Source of the DNA: Desulfobacterales bacterium
GTDB taxonomy: Bacteria; Desulfobacterota; Desulfobacteria; Desulfobacterales; JAHEIW01
NCBI GenBank assembly: GCA_030066985.1
Contig: JASJAN010000016.1
Span: 1 to 64,000 of the forward strand
DNA: 64,000 nucleotides
Direction: 5' to 3'
Part shown: piece after piece, positions 20,218 through 28,736 of the stretch
Layout of the letters: each line of letters begins with the position of its first letter
Position numbering within the stretch: position 1 is the first letter of the stretch
Notes under the pieces: generated by a model
What the model was told of the DNA's origin: nothing
Databases searched by the model: none
Seen by the model: only the letters and a program-made list of their open reading frames with translations
Position numbers and translations under genes: made by a program

Positions 20218-21138
20218 CTAACCGATGGTTGCCGGTTGGCTGAAAGAAAGAAGCTGCTTGTCCGTATCCAAAGTGGCGGTCATGCCAAAAGGAACGGTTT
20301 GATTTTGCGTTCCATGACCGATATCAAAACCAGCCAGAATCGGAATGGAAAGGTCCTGGAAATGCTCCTGGAAGATTTGGTAAATTCCGTCCAATGCGCC
20401 ACAATCCTCAAAGTTGCCAAGAACCAGCCCGGCAATGCCGTCAAAGCACCCAGCCAATTTCATCTGAGACAGCATGCGGTCAATGCGGTAATGCGCTTCA
20501 CCCCGATCCTCCAGCAACACAATATGGTTCTTGTAGTCAGTTTCAAAGGGCGTTCCCAGCAGATGACACAGGGTCGCAAGGTTGCCGCCAGTAACGGGCC
20601 CTTTTGCCCGACCCGTCTGAATCACCATGCCGGCAGCAGCGGCAATTTCAAGCGGCGCATCGGATGCAATGGCGGCCATCATAGCGCTGCGGGTTAGCTC
20701 CGGTGCGCTTGCAAGGGGAGTCACCATCGGGCCATGAAATGTCACCAACCCGGCGTGATGGGTAATTGTCGCCAGCAAGGCGGTAATATCACTGTAACCT
20801 ACGAAAATTTTCGGATGACTGCGGATGACGTCAAAATCAACCAACGGCAACATCCGCAAACAACCGAATCCGCCGCGAGCGCAAACGATCGCCTGAACGT
20901 CCGGATCTTCAAAAAGCTGATGGACCAGCCGGGCTCGCTGTGCATCGGTGCCGGCCAGATACCCGGTGCGGTCAAATATTTCATCGGGGACCCGGGTCTG
21001 AAAACCCATGGCTTCCAGGGCGCTCAGGCCCTGCCTGAAAGTATCGCGCTCAAAAGGGCCGGCCGGTGCCGCAATACCAATGGTGTCACCGGGCTTTAAT
21101 CGAGGCGGGCGGATGGGTTTTTTGTTTGATGGAGTCAT
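20218..21138 (-). CDS. ldcA: LD-carboxypeptidase (peptidase S66)
   Basis: Cytoplasmic enzyme that trims the terminal D-Ala from recycled murein tetrapeptides. The nucleophile Ser116 lies in GYSDITALL, and the GGFGC segment near residue 90 is also typical. The C-terminal region carries the conserved Glu (LLEDRGE) and a His-containing FDIGHG. The length (306 aa) is normal. It pairs logically with the neighbouring serine hydrolase in muropeptide recycling. Confidence 0.92.
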   Translation of the reverse strand: MTPSNKKPIRPPRLKPGDTIGIAAPAGPFERDTFRQGLSALEAMGFQTRVPDEIFDRTGYLAGTDAQRARLVHQLFEDPDVQAIVCARGGFGCLRMLPLVDFDVIRSHPKIFVGYSDITALLATITHHAGLVTFHGPMVTPLASAPELTRSAMMAAIASDAPLEIAAAAGMVIQTGRAKGPVTGGNLATLCHLLGTPFETDYKNHIVLLEDRGEAHYRIDRMLSQMKLAGCFDGIAGLVLGNFEDCGALDGIYQIFQEHFQDLSIPILAGFDIGHGTQNQTVPFGMTATLDTDKQLLSFSQPATIG

Positions 21139-21153
21139 ATATTTTTTTATATT

Positions 21154-21247
21154 CAGAGGACAGAAGTCAGAGGACAGATGACAGGTGATGAATGTACGAT
21201 GAGTCCCTCTTTCTGACCTCTGTTTTCTGTTCTCTGTCTTCTGTCAG
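21154..21247. repeat. Heptamer palindrome between ldcA and tRNA-Pro
   Basis: The left arm (21154-21188) has five CAGAGGA-like 7-mers. The right arm (21213-21247) has five CTGTTCT-like 7-mers, approximately their reverse complement. The loop is 24 nt. It is the most regular member of the family and uses a unit different from the AGGTGTC type. The right arm ends 3 bp before the -35 box of the tRNA promoter. Confidence 0.9.
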
Positions 21248-21250
21248 ATA

Positions 21251-21280
21251 TTGACATCTCTTCAACCGGATGCTAATGAT
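21251..21280 (+). promoter_or_regulatory. Probable tRNA-Pro promoter
   Basis: TTGACA followed 17 bp later by a weak -10 (TAATGAT). It ends 12 bp before the mature tRNA 5' end. The consensus -35 and the position fit; the -10 is poor. Confidence 0.5.
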
Positions 21281-21292
21281 TAACGCCTGTGT

Positions 21293-21369
<77 letters not shown>

Positions 21370-21383
21370 CATCCTAGTATAAC

Positions 21384-21423
21384 AAAAAAAGCGGTATAGC
21401 TAAATGGCTATCCCGCTTTTTTT
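21384..21423 (+). terminator. Rho-independent terminator after tRNA-Pro
   Basis: Stem GCGGTATAGC / GCTATCCCGC (one mismatch), followed by seven T residues and preceded by a matching A-run. It begins 15 bp past the tRNA CCA end. The symmetrical A/T tracts may let it also serve the minus strand. Confidence 0.88.
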
Positions 21424-21537
21424 GTTGGCTATGATTTGAGGACCTGCGACCCCGTCCCAGTATTACATGAAACCGAATTTCACACTCTATGCTGATACCA
21501 AAAGTGCAATACCAAAAGGCGGAAACGGGTGACAAGA

Positions 21538-23121
21538 TCAGTTGATTTCTCCGGTTTGCATATACCGCGTAATCTTGCCGTCGGTGTAGGCCTGATTAAA
21601 AGCTGCAACAACAGCCGGATCAAACTGGGAGCCGTTGCCTTCATTGATGATCTTGAGAATAACCTCATCGGCCATTTTTTTACGATAGGCCCGATCGGAT
21701 GCCATCGCATCGTAGACATCGGCCACGGATAAAATGCGGGCCAAAAAGGGTATATCCTCTTGCCGAATACCATCGGGATATCCGGTACCGTCAAATCGCT
21801 CATGATGGCATCGAATAATCTGTCTTTCTCTTTCCCACAATCCCAATTGTTCAAGAATGTTGGCGCCAATGACCGGATGCGCCTTAATTTTCTCAAATTC
21901 TTCCTCGGTCAATTTGCCGGGTTTTAAAAGGATGTCATCGCGGATGCCGATCTTACCGATATCATGCAGATGCCCGGCAAAATTGAGAATGTCCAACTCC
22001 TCTTTAGTACATCCGAGTTGTTTACCGATTACGATTGACAGCCCTGTAACACGGCTTGAATGCTGCTGAGTATACAGGTCTCTTGCTTCAACCGCTTTTA
22101 CGAATGCGTATAGGGTGGCAAAAAGATTTTCGTAGATATTTTCGTACAGGGCCAGGTTTTCAATGGCTTGCGCGGCACTTTGGGCCAAAAAGGACAGATA
22201 ATACAAATCTTTTTCGCTGAATCGTTTCGCCCCCTGCGTCACCATTGCGGTTATCACGCCAAAAACCTTGTTTCTGATCTTCAACGGCACAATCATGGCG
22301 GATTTGATCTCAGCCGGCAAACCGTTATTGGCCTTATTTTGAGCGATCAACAAGGGAATCTGATCTGAGACAACTTCCATTATCAGCGTAGAATTTACCG
22401 GTGGGGAATTGCCCCCAAACGGTATCGGCGGCACCTGACAGACCTTTGCTGAGCCGGGCCTTGTACAAAGACCGCTGGACAAGGCCGAAGACGATACCTG
22501 AACCGGTTCCTGAAGGGCCTCATTAATCACGTATAAGCCGGTCCTGTCCGCATGGGCAATCGTGAGGGCAAGATCCACGGCTCGCTTGAACACATCATTG
22601 CTAGAGCCTATGGCCGTAAATTGGCTCATTATTTTGTTAAGGATGTTCAGCTCCTTGACTTTGACCATTAGCTCCTGGTTCAGATTCTCCAGACGCTGTT
22701 TGCCTTCGACCTCTTTTTTCAGAAGGATATTTTCCACAAACATATTGCGCTGCTGCATCACACGCTGCACGCTTAATTCCATCTGTTTCAAATTGACCGG
22801 CTTGATTAGAAAATCAACCACTCCGTTTTTAATTGTCTGGATGGTATTTTCCAGGGATGGATAACCGGTCATCACAATAACCGGCATGGTATTATCGAGA
22901 TTTCTGATTTTTTCGGCCAGCTCAAGACCGTTCATTTTGGGCATATTAATATCGGTAAAGCAGCAGTCGACCCTCTCATCGGAGAGAATTCTTAGGGCCT
23001 CATCACCGGTGCGGGCGGTGCGGGTTTGATACCCTTTGCGTTGAAAGTATTCACTGGATACGCTTAAAATACTTTCTTCGTCATCGACAAACAATATGGT
23101 CTCTTTTTCGGGACTATCCAT
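21538..23121 (-). CDS. Response regulator with GAF and HD-GYP domains
   Basis: Predicted cyclic-di-GMP phosphodiesterase. The receiver domain covers about residues 8-120, with the acidic pair D13/D14, the phosphoacceptor D57 in FTDINMPKMNG and K107. A coiled linker leads to a GAF domain (about 165-325). The HD-GYP domain (about 345-510) has H386-D387 in HLHDIGK, HH at 439-440 and GYP at 447-449, so catalytic residues are intact. No cognate kinase is adjacent. PilZ proteins at 61633 and 62177 are possible readers of the same second messenger. Confidence 0.93.
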   Translation of the reverse strand: MDSPEKETILFVDDEESILSVSSEYFQRKGYQTRTARTGDEALRILSDERVDCCFTDINMPKMNGLELAEKIRNLDNTMPVIVMTGYPSLENTIQTIKNGVVDFLIKPVNLKQMELSVQRVMQQRNMFVENILLKKEVEGKQRLENLNQELMVKVKELNILNKIMSQFTAIGSSNDVFKRAVDLALTIAHADRTGLYVINEALQEPVQVSSSALSSGLCTRPGSAKVCQVPPIPFGGNSPPVNSTLIMEVVSDQIPLLIAQNKANNGLPAEIKSAMIVPLKIRNKVFGVITAMVTQGAKRFSEKDLYYLSFLAQSAAQAIENLALYENIYENLFATLYAFVKAVEARDLYTQQHSSRVTGLSIVIGKQLGCTKEELDILNFAGHLHDIGKIGIRDDILLKPGKLTEEEFEKIKAHPVIGANILEQLGLWERERQIIRCHHERFDGTGYPDGIRQEDIPFLARILSVADVYDAMASDRAYRKKMADEVILKIINEGNGSQFDPAVVAAFNQAYTDGKITRYMQTGEIN

Positions 23122-23359
23122 GGCGTGAAACCGTCAACACCCCATTCGGCTGTTATTTTATTAATTTATTTAATTTCAAAAGGTTATAACCAGATATAGC
23201 TGTCAAAACCTCTGGATTTGATATCGACACTTTACGCAAAAACTTTAGCCGCCAGGGTCATCGGCGGTATGGTAGGTATTGCCATATGCCCGAATTCGTG
23301 CCAGAAGGTGTTTTTGAAGTGCGCCAACCAAAGATTGATAGGACAACAGCACCATTATA

Positions 23360-23442
23360 TCGTCCTTGTGCTCGTCCTCGTGCCGGTCCTCGGAATATGG
23401 CTCGTAAAAACCTTTTGAGAACGCGGACGACGAGGAGGATGA
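23360..23442. repeat. Palindrome-like array with 6-bp units
   Basis: The left block (23360-23395) has six TCGTCC/TCGTGC-like hexamers. The right block (23425-23442) has three GGACGA/CGAGGA-like hexamers of opposite sense. The complementarity is looser than in the 7-bp elements. It fills much of the 350-bp gap between the HD-GYP gene and the glycosyltransferase, where no gene was found. Confidence 0.5.
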
Positions 23443-23471
23443 TTCGGTTAAAAAAAACACATTCTTGAACA

Positions 23472-24761
23472 ATGAAAATGAGCGGCATAACCAAACATCA
23501 AAAATATTCAAAGGGGCCACCTGAAACATCAAAACCCTTGAACATTTGCCTCCTAAGTTATCGCTGCAATCCCCATTGCGGTGGGCAGGGCGTTTATTTA
23601 AAAAATCTGAGCCGCGCCCTGAAGGACCTGGGACATCACGTAGAGGTCGTTGTTGGCCCGCCAAAACCGCAGTTGGATGCAGATATTCCCTGCTATCAGA
23701 TTCCATCGCTGGACCTTTATAATCCGGAACACTTATTCAGAACGCCGTCACTCAAAGAGCTGCGTCAGCCCATCAATTTAATAGAATGGCTCGGGGTCTC
23801 CACCATGGGCTTTCCCGAGCCATTTATATTCGGGTTGCACGCTCGCCGCTACCTGCGCACAAAGCGGCGCGTTTACGATATCATCCATGACAACCAGGGG
23901 TTGTCCTATGGCCTGCTGACCATAAAAGACTGGCTGCCCACGGTTGCCACTATTCACCATCCCATCACCATCGATCGTAAAATTGCGATTCGCTCAGCTG
24001 CAAATATATGGCGCAAGATACAGCAGTGGCGCTGGTACTCGTTTTGTGGGATGCAAAAACGCGTTTCCAGAAAAATTTCCCATATCATCACCGTATCCAG
24101 AACCGCACGCGATGATATCGCCCGTGATTTTAAAATATCAACCAGGCGATTTAGAATCGTACCCAACGGCATCCGCACCGATCTGTTTTACCCCATCCCT
24201 GAAATCGCCCGCGAAAAATACAGACTGATTGTCACTAACAGCGCCGATATGCCCCTGAAAGGACTTTTTTACCTGCTGCGGGCACTTTCAATCGTTGGGC
24301 AAACGCTGCCGGTCAAACTGACAATTGTCGGGTCAACCCACAAAAACGGATACAGCCAGAAATTAATCCAAAAACTGGGAATTGGAGATCGCGTCACCTT
24401 TACGGGTCGGATTACCCACGACCACTTTGTGCGTTTGTACGCAAGAGCAACCGCAGCAGTTATTCCATCCGTCTATGAAGGGTTTGGTTTGCCTGTCGGC
24501 GAAGCCATGGCCTGTGGTGTACCGGTCATTAGCACCACTGGTGGCGCTTTGCCGGAAGTCGTCGGAGACGCCGGTGTTTTGGTGCCCCCGGCTAACGCAC
24601 AAGCGCTCGCCGATGCAATTTTAACTATTCTGCAACGACCGCAACTGGCCCAAAGATTGAGCCGTGCCGGCTATCAAAGGGTTCAGCGACATTTTACTTG
24701 GATCAAAGCCGCCCAGAAGACCGTCAACGTATATCGCGAGGCTATTGGTGCTCACCGTTAA
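23472..24761 (+). CDS. Glycosyltransferase family 4 protein
   Basis: GT-B fold sugar transferase. The N-terminal acceptor domain begins near residue 24 with NICLLSYRCNPHCGGQGVY. The C-terminal nucleotide-sugar domain has the EX7E-type motif in PSVYEGFGLPVGEAMACG followed by PVISTTGGALPEVVGDAG. The length is 429 aa. The first ATG has no clear Shine-Dalgarno, so the true start may be slightly downstream. It overlaps a methyltransferase gene, suggesting joint modification of a surface glycan or glycolipid. The substrate is unknown. Confidence 0.9.
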   Translation: MKMSGITKHQKYSKGPPETSKPLNICLLSYRCNPHCGGQGVYLKNLSRALKDLGHHVEVVVGPPKPQLDADIPCYQIPSLDLYNPEHLFRTPSLKELRQPINLIEWLGVSTMGFPEPFIFGLHARRYLRTKRRVYDIIHDNQGLSYGLLTIKDWLPTVATIHHPITIDRKIAIRSAANIWRKIQQWRWYSFCGMQKRVSRKISHIITVSRTARDDIARDFKISTRRFRIVPNGIRTDLFYPIPEIAREKYRLIVTNSADMPLKGLFYLLRALSIVGQTLPVKLTIVGSTHKNGYSQKLIQKLGIGDRVTFTGRITHDHFVRLYARATAAVIPSVYEGFGLPVGEAMACGVPVISTTGGALPEVVGDAGVLVPPANAQALADAILTILQRPQLAQRLSRAGYQRVQRHFTWIKAAQKTVNVYREAIGAHR

Positions 24762-25458
24762 TTTTGATAGATTGAGTATCAAGCCGGGTTACCGCATTCT
24801 GGATATTGGATGTGGTTCGGGTCGTCATACCTGTGCCGCTTACCGGTGTAGAAATGCGTTTGCCATCGGTGCGGATCTAGACGCAGTCGAACTCGGCGCG
24901 GCCAAAAAGCGATTGCAGTTTCACGAAAGCATCGGCGAAAATGGCGGCGGCATGTGGGGTTTAACGCGCGCAGATGTAGGTGTTTTGCCATTTGAAGACA
25001 ATTTCTTTGACCTCGTGATTTGCTCAGAAGTCCTGGAGCACGTTTCAGACGATCGTCGCGCTGCCGGTGAGATGATTCGAGTGTTAAAACCAGGGCACAA
25101 TCTGGCAGTCAGCGTCCCGCGTTTCTGGCCGGAAAGCATTTGCTGGGCGCTTTCAACAGCATACACAAGCTCAGACAACGGCCATATCCGCATATATCGC
25201 AAAAAAAAGCTCATTGCTTTGCTCGAAAACTTGGGCGTAAAACACTGGGCCGTTCATTATGCCCATAGCCTGCACACCCCCTACTGGTGGTTGAAATGTC
25301 TGCTGGGGCCAGATCGCACAGACTCGACCGCCGTAAATCTTTACCATCGTTTTCTGACTTGGGATATCATGAAACAGCCAAAGCTTGTTGCCGGATTGGA
25401 CAAATTGCTCAATCCGCTATTGGGAAAAAGTCTGGTGGTGTATTTTAAAAAAAGTTGA
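24748..25458 (+). CDS. Class I SAM-dependent methyltransferase
   Basis: The Rossmann-type SAM-binding motif I is ILDIGCGSGRHT near the N-terminus, followed by GADLD at the end of beta-2 and the motif IV region LVICSEVLEHV. A GTG start is chosen. It overlaps the glycosyltransferase stop codon by 14 bp, has GAGG a few bases upstream, and begins just before the conserved fold. In-frame codons upstream give a longer but non-homologous extension inside the glycosyltransferase gene. The target is unknown; co-translation suggests a glycan. Confidence 0.85.
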   Translation: MLTVNFDRLSIKPGYRILDIGCGSGRHTCAAYRCRNAFAIGADLDAVELGAAKKRLQFHESIGENGGGMWGLTRADVGVLPFEDNFFDLVICSEVLEHVSDDRRAAGEMIRVLKPGHNLAVSVPRFWPESICWALSTAYTSSDNGHIRIYRKKKLIALLENLGVKHWAVHYAHSLHTPYWWLKCLLGPDRTDSTAVNLYHRFLTWDIMKQPKLVAGLDKLLNPLLGKSLVVYFKKS

Positions 25459-25459
25459 G

Positions 25460-25527
25460 CTGGTTTGCCCGTAAGCCGGTTAGCCGGTAAATAATATGAT
25501 CTGATATGTTTCCGATTTTAACGGGCT
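25460..25527. other. Hairpin-forming spacer between convergent genes
   Basis: CTGGTTTGCCCGT and AACGGGCT bracket an AT-rich loop and can pair through GCCCGT / ACGGGC. It lies between two convergent methyltransferase genes. The same bracketing words in inverse orientation occur at 52536-52660. No T-run follows, so it is not called a terminator. Confidence 0.4.
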
Positions 25528-25632
25528 CAATCCGCCGGAGACGGACTCAACCGGCCAGCCTGAAGGGGTGTTAGGTAATTTGGAAGACCTTTTCAGATTG
25601 ATGGCTGAAGATCCCCAAAGAAGATACGGGGT

Positions 25633-26250
25633 TTATTTTTTGCGTTGCAACACCCCCAGGGTTCGGATCATCGCTATGGCAGTAAACTGACCGCTGGCCA
25701 ACGCCAGATCGAAAACGCGACGGGGTGCCTGCCCCCCATCAGACGGGTCAATGAAAATATCATGCACCAGCAGATAGCCATCCGGTAAGATGTGGGGGTA
25801 CCAGGCGGTAAAATCGCTAAGAGCAGTTTCCATGGAATGTCCTCCGTCGATAAAAACCATTCCCAGCGGTGTGGCCCAGTGCCGTGCAGCCACATCCGAA
25901 CGACTGACCATTGCCACCACCGTATCCTCTATATTGGCCTTCTGAAGGGTTTTGCGAAACTCGCAAAATGTGTCCACCCTGCCCGATTGGGGATCAAACA
26001 GAACGGGATCAAAATAGGCCTGACCCGGCTGTTGTTCTTCAGAGCCGCGGTGATGATCGATGGAAAAGAGGATGCTGCTGTTCTTCTGGCAGGCCATACC
26101 GATGTAAATCGTCGATTTGCCGCAATAGCTGCCAATCTCAAGACAGGGCCCCAGTTGGCTGGCTTTGAGCGCGGTATCGTACAGGCAGCGCCCCTCATCT
26201 TCGTGGAGAAAGCCCTTGGTTGCTGAAACTAGTTCTCTGTCAATATTCAT
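25633..26250 (-). CDS. SAM-dependent methyltransferase (Methyltransf_24-like)
   Basis: Class I methyltransferase of the cephalosporin-hydroxylase/Methyltransf_24 type. Motif I is CLEIGSYCGKSTIYIG (about residues 36-51), motif II-like FSIDHHRG follows, and the conserved MVFIDGGHS and LLVHDIF segments lie in the C-terminal half. The length is 205 aa. It converges with the plus-strand glycosyltransferase-methyltransferase pair and is not in their operon. The substrate is not recognisable. Confidence 0.82.
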   Translation of the reverse strand: MNIDRELVSATKGFLHEDEGRCLYDTALKASQLGPCLEIGSYCGKSTIYIGMACQKNSSILFSIDHHRGSEEQQPGQAYFDPVLFDPQSGRVDTFCEFRKTLQKANIEDTVVAMVSRSDVAARHWATPLGMVFIDGGHSMETALSDFTAWYPHILPDGYLLVHDIFIDPSDGGQAPRRVFDLALASGQFTAIAMIRTLGVLQRKK

Positions 26251-26310
26251 GCTCAGCTTTTATTAGGGGTGTCGGGTGGCGGGCTTTATAGTTCCGCCGT
26301 TGGCGGTTCT

Positions 26311-26387
26311 GGTGTCAGGTTTCAGGTTTCAGGGACAAATAGAAGGGCTGACACCTGAATCCGCCTGCGGCGGAACACCTGAAACCT
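26311..26387. repeat. Heptamer palindrome after ftsK
   Basis: The left arm (26311-26331) has GGTGTCA and GGTTTCA 7-mers. The loop is GGGACAAATAGAAGGGCT. The right arm has GACACCT (26350), then an inserted 13-bp palindrome CCGCCTGCGGCGG (26361-26373), then ACACCT and GAAACCT. A related GC palindrome (CCGCCGTTGGCGG) lies just outside at 26295-26307. The element ends about 14 bp from the ftsK stop codon. Confidence 0.85.
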
Positions 26388-26401
26388 GCGGCTGAAAGCC
26401 G

Positions 26402-28549
26402 CTAAGATTTCCGGTCATAACTGGTGACCAGAACCTCTCTGGGTTTGGCGCCGTCTGAAGGGCCGACGACACCCTCTTTTTCCATCTTTTCGATAATGCG
26501 TGCGGCACGATTGTAGCCGATTCGCAAATGGCGCTGAACCATGGAGATAGAAGCCTGTCCGTTCTTGGTGACCAGCGCCACTGCATCATCATAGCGCTCA
26601 TCATATTCATCATCGTCAGCTTCAGCGGGCTGCATGGCGGCGGCCTCAGTTACCTCTTCATCGTACTCCGGTTTTTCCTGACCTCTTAAAAAAGCGGTGA
26701 TTTGACTTAACTCGTTTTCAGAAATATAGGCACCATGAATACGCTGCAATTTTGCCGTGCCCGGGGGCAAAAACAACATATCCCCGCTACCCAGTAAATT
26801 TTCGGCACCGACGGTATCGATGATCGTTCGCGAATCGGTTCGAGAAGATACTTGAAATGTCAGACGGGTCGGGAAATTGGCTTTGATGATGCCGGTTAAG
26901 ACATCGACAGAGGGTCGTTGGGTGGCCAAAATGAGATGAATGCCGGCGGCACGTGCCATCTGGGCCAGTCGTGTCAGCGCCACTTCGACATCCCGTGAAG
27001 CAAGCATCATCAGGTCGGCAAGTTCATCTATGACAATAACAATATAGGGCAGCGGTTCCGGTGCCTCTTTGTCAGCCGTTTTTGAGGCTTTGGCTATCTT
27101 GTTGTTATACTGCTTGACGTTACGGGCGGTCATCTCCGACAGCAGCTCGTAGCGGTGCTCCATTTCGCGCACCGCCCAGAAAAGCGCATTGGTGGCTTTT
27201 TTTGGATTGGTCACCACCGGTGTGATCAAATGGGGAATGCCATCGTAACTGGACAATTCAATGCGTTTGGGGTCGACCATGATGATTTTAACTTCACCGG
27301 GCTTGGACTTGTATAGCAGGCTGCAAATCATCGCATTTAAGGCCACACTTTTACCGGTGCCGGTGGCGCCGGCGATCAGCAGATGGGGCATTTTTTCCAA
27401 TTCCGCAACGACGGGGTTGCCGACAATATCCTTTCCCAGACAAAGGGTCAGTTTAGATTTGGACTTTTCAAAAACACTGGACGCGATAATGTCTTTGAAC
27501 TTAACCACCTGGCGATCGGTATTGGGAACCTCGATCCCAATGACCGCCTTGCCCGGAATCGGCGCCACGATGCGAATACTGGTTGCTCGCATGGCCAGCG
27601 CTAAATCATCCGTCAGGTTGACAATTTTATTGATCTTGACACCGGGGGCCGGTTCATACTCAAAGGTGGTAATTACCGGCCCGGGGGCGACCTCAACCAC
27701 TCTTCCCTGAACACCGAAATCTTCCAATTTTTTTTCAAGCAGTTGCGACTGCATCCGTAAATTTTCACTATCGGCTGAACCAATTTGAAATTCCGCGTCT
27801 TCTAAAAAATTAATGGATGGCAACTGGAAGCCCTTGCCGGATTTCATGAACTTAAATTCCTCCTGTTTGGGCGCTGGTACGGGCTTAATGGGTTTAGGGC
27901 TCGTGGCCTTAATTTTTATTTTCTTGGCTTTGGCACGCTTGGACTTGCGATCAACTTGGGCAAATTTCTTTGACCGCTCCCGGCGTTCCTTTCCTTTTAA
28001 ATAAAGGGTCTTTATGCGATCCGCGATAGCCGTAATCCACTCCCAGCAGCGCAGACAAAAGGCGATCAGCGAAAAACCGGTTGCCAAAATAAAGCCGACG
28101 ATCCACAGCAAAACTAAAATAATCAAGGCGCCGGTAAAATTGGTATATTGGGTAAGGAAGGATTTTAACGGAATGCCAATAAGGCCGCCGGCCGAAAAAT
28201 GGTTGCCAAACAACAGGTAGGCATCTTGACGCAAGGCCAGCAGGCTGCCGGTGGTGACAACCAGCAGGAGGCCGCCGATGAGCGTCGAAATTTTGGCCTT
28301 CATTGGATGATCGCCAAAAAAATGAATACTGGTCAACAACAACAGTAGCGGAATCCAAAATGCGCCGAGCCCAACGAGACCGATCAAAATACCGGCAAGA
28401 TGCGCCCCCAGCCTGCCAAATAGGTTATGGATTTCACCCGCGGCTTTGGCATTGTGAATCGACGGATCATCTGGACTGAAAGATAACAGACTGATCAGGG
28501 TGAAAATAACTAAAAAGAAGCAAAAGATGCCGATGATTTCTTTGCGCAT
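26402..28549 (-). CDS. ftsK: DNA translocase FtsK
   Basis: Septal DNA pump that clears chromosomes at division and activates XerCD recombination. The N-terminus has four membrane helices (about residues 5-165), followed by a short Lys-rich linker (about 180-235). The RecA-like motor has Walker A GATGTGKS at 394-401 and a Walker B region with VIDELADLMM. The C-terminal winged-helix gamma domain covers about residues 650-710. The linker is much shorter than in E. coli, giving 715 aa, closer to SpoIIIE in size. Confidence 0.96.
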   Translation of the reverse strand: MRKEIIGIFCFFLVIFTLISLLSFSPDDPSIHNAKAAGEIHNLFGRLGAHLAGILIGLVGLGAFWIPLLLLLTSIHFFGDHPMKAKISTLIGGLLLVVTTGSLLALRQDAYLLFGNHFSAGGLIGIPLKSFLTQYTNFTGALIILVLLWIVGFILATGFSLIAFCLRCWEWITAIADRIKTLYLKGKERRERSKKFAQVDRKSKRAKAKKIKIKATSPKPIKPVPAPKQEEFKFMKSGKGFQLPSINFLEDAEFQIGSADSENLRMQSQLLEKKLEDFGVQGRVVEVAPGPVITTFEYEPAPGVKINKIVNLTDDLALAMRATSIRIVAPIPGKAVIGIEVPNTDRQVVKFKDIIASSVFEKSKSKLTLCLGKDIVGNPVVAELEKMPHLLIAGATGTGKSVALNAMICSLLYKSKPGEVKIIMVDPKRIELSSYDGIPHLITPVVTNPKKATNALFWAVREMEHRYELLSEMTARNVKQYNNKIAKASKTADKEAPEPLPYIVIVIDELADLMMLASRDVEVALTRLAQMARAAGIHLILATQRPSVDVLTGIIKANFPTRLTFQVSSRTDSRTIIDTVGAENLLGSGDMLFLPPGTAKLQRIHGAYISENELSQITAFLRGQEKPEYDEEVTEAAAMQPAEADDDEYDERYDDAVALVTKNGQASISMVQRHLRIGYNRAARIIEKMEKEGVVGPSDGAKPREVLVTSYDRKS

Positions 28550-28633
28550 AGGATTGGGTCTATTGGGTGGTTACTTTTGTCTGGGCACTTTTGACGATGT
28601 TCGGTTTCAATATTCCAGTGTTGGTATGTATTA

Positions 28634-28708
28634 AGGTTTCGGGTGTCAGGTGTCAGGTGTCAGCGTTGATCCGAAGGACTGACACCTGAACACTGAAATC
28701 TGAAACCT
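28634..28708. repeat. Heptamer palindrome between rnj and ftsK
   Basis: The left arm (28634-28661) has AGGTTTC, GGGTGTC and AGGTGTC 7-mers, four in register. The right arm (28681-28708) has GACACCT, GAACACT, GAAATCT and GAAACCT. The loop is GCGTTGATCCGAAGGACT. The arms have diverged together. It lies 28 bp after the rnj stop codon. Confidence 0.88.
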
Positions 28709-28736
28709 TGGCTGCTGGCTAACGGCCAGCAGTCAA

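Noticed and set aside
21370-21537. Attachment-site remnant next to tRNA-Pro
   Set aside because: No second copy of the tRNA 3' end and no integrase gene are visible. A terminator accounts for the immediate downstream sequence.
24664-24747. Longer start for the plus-strand methyltransferase
   Set aside because: The extension lies wholly inside the glycosyltransferase gene in another frame and adds no recognisable fold. The GTG with GAGG upstream is preferred.
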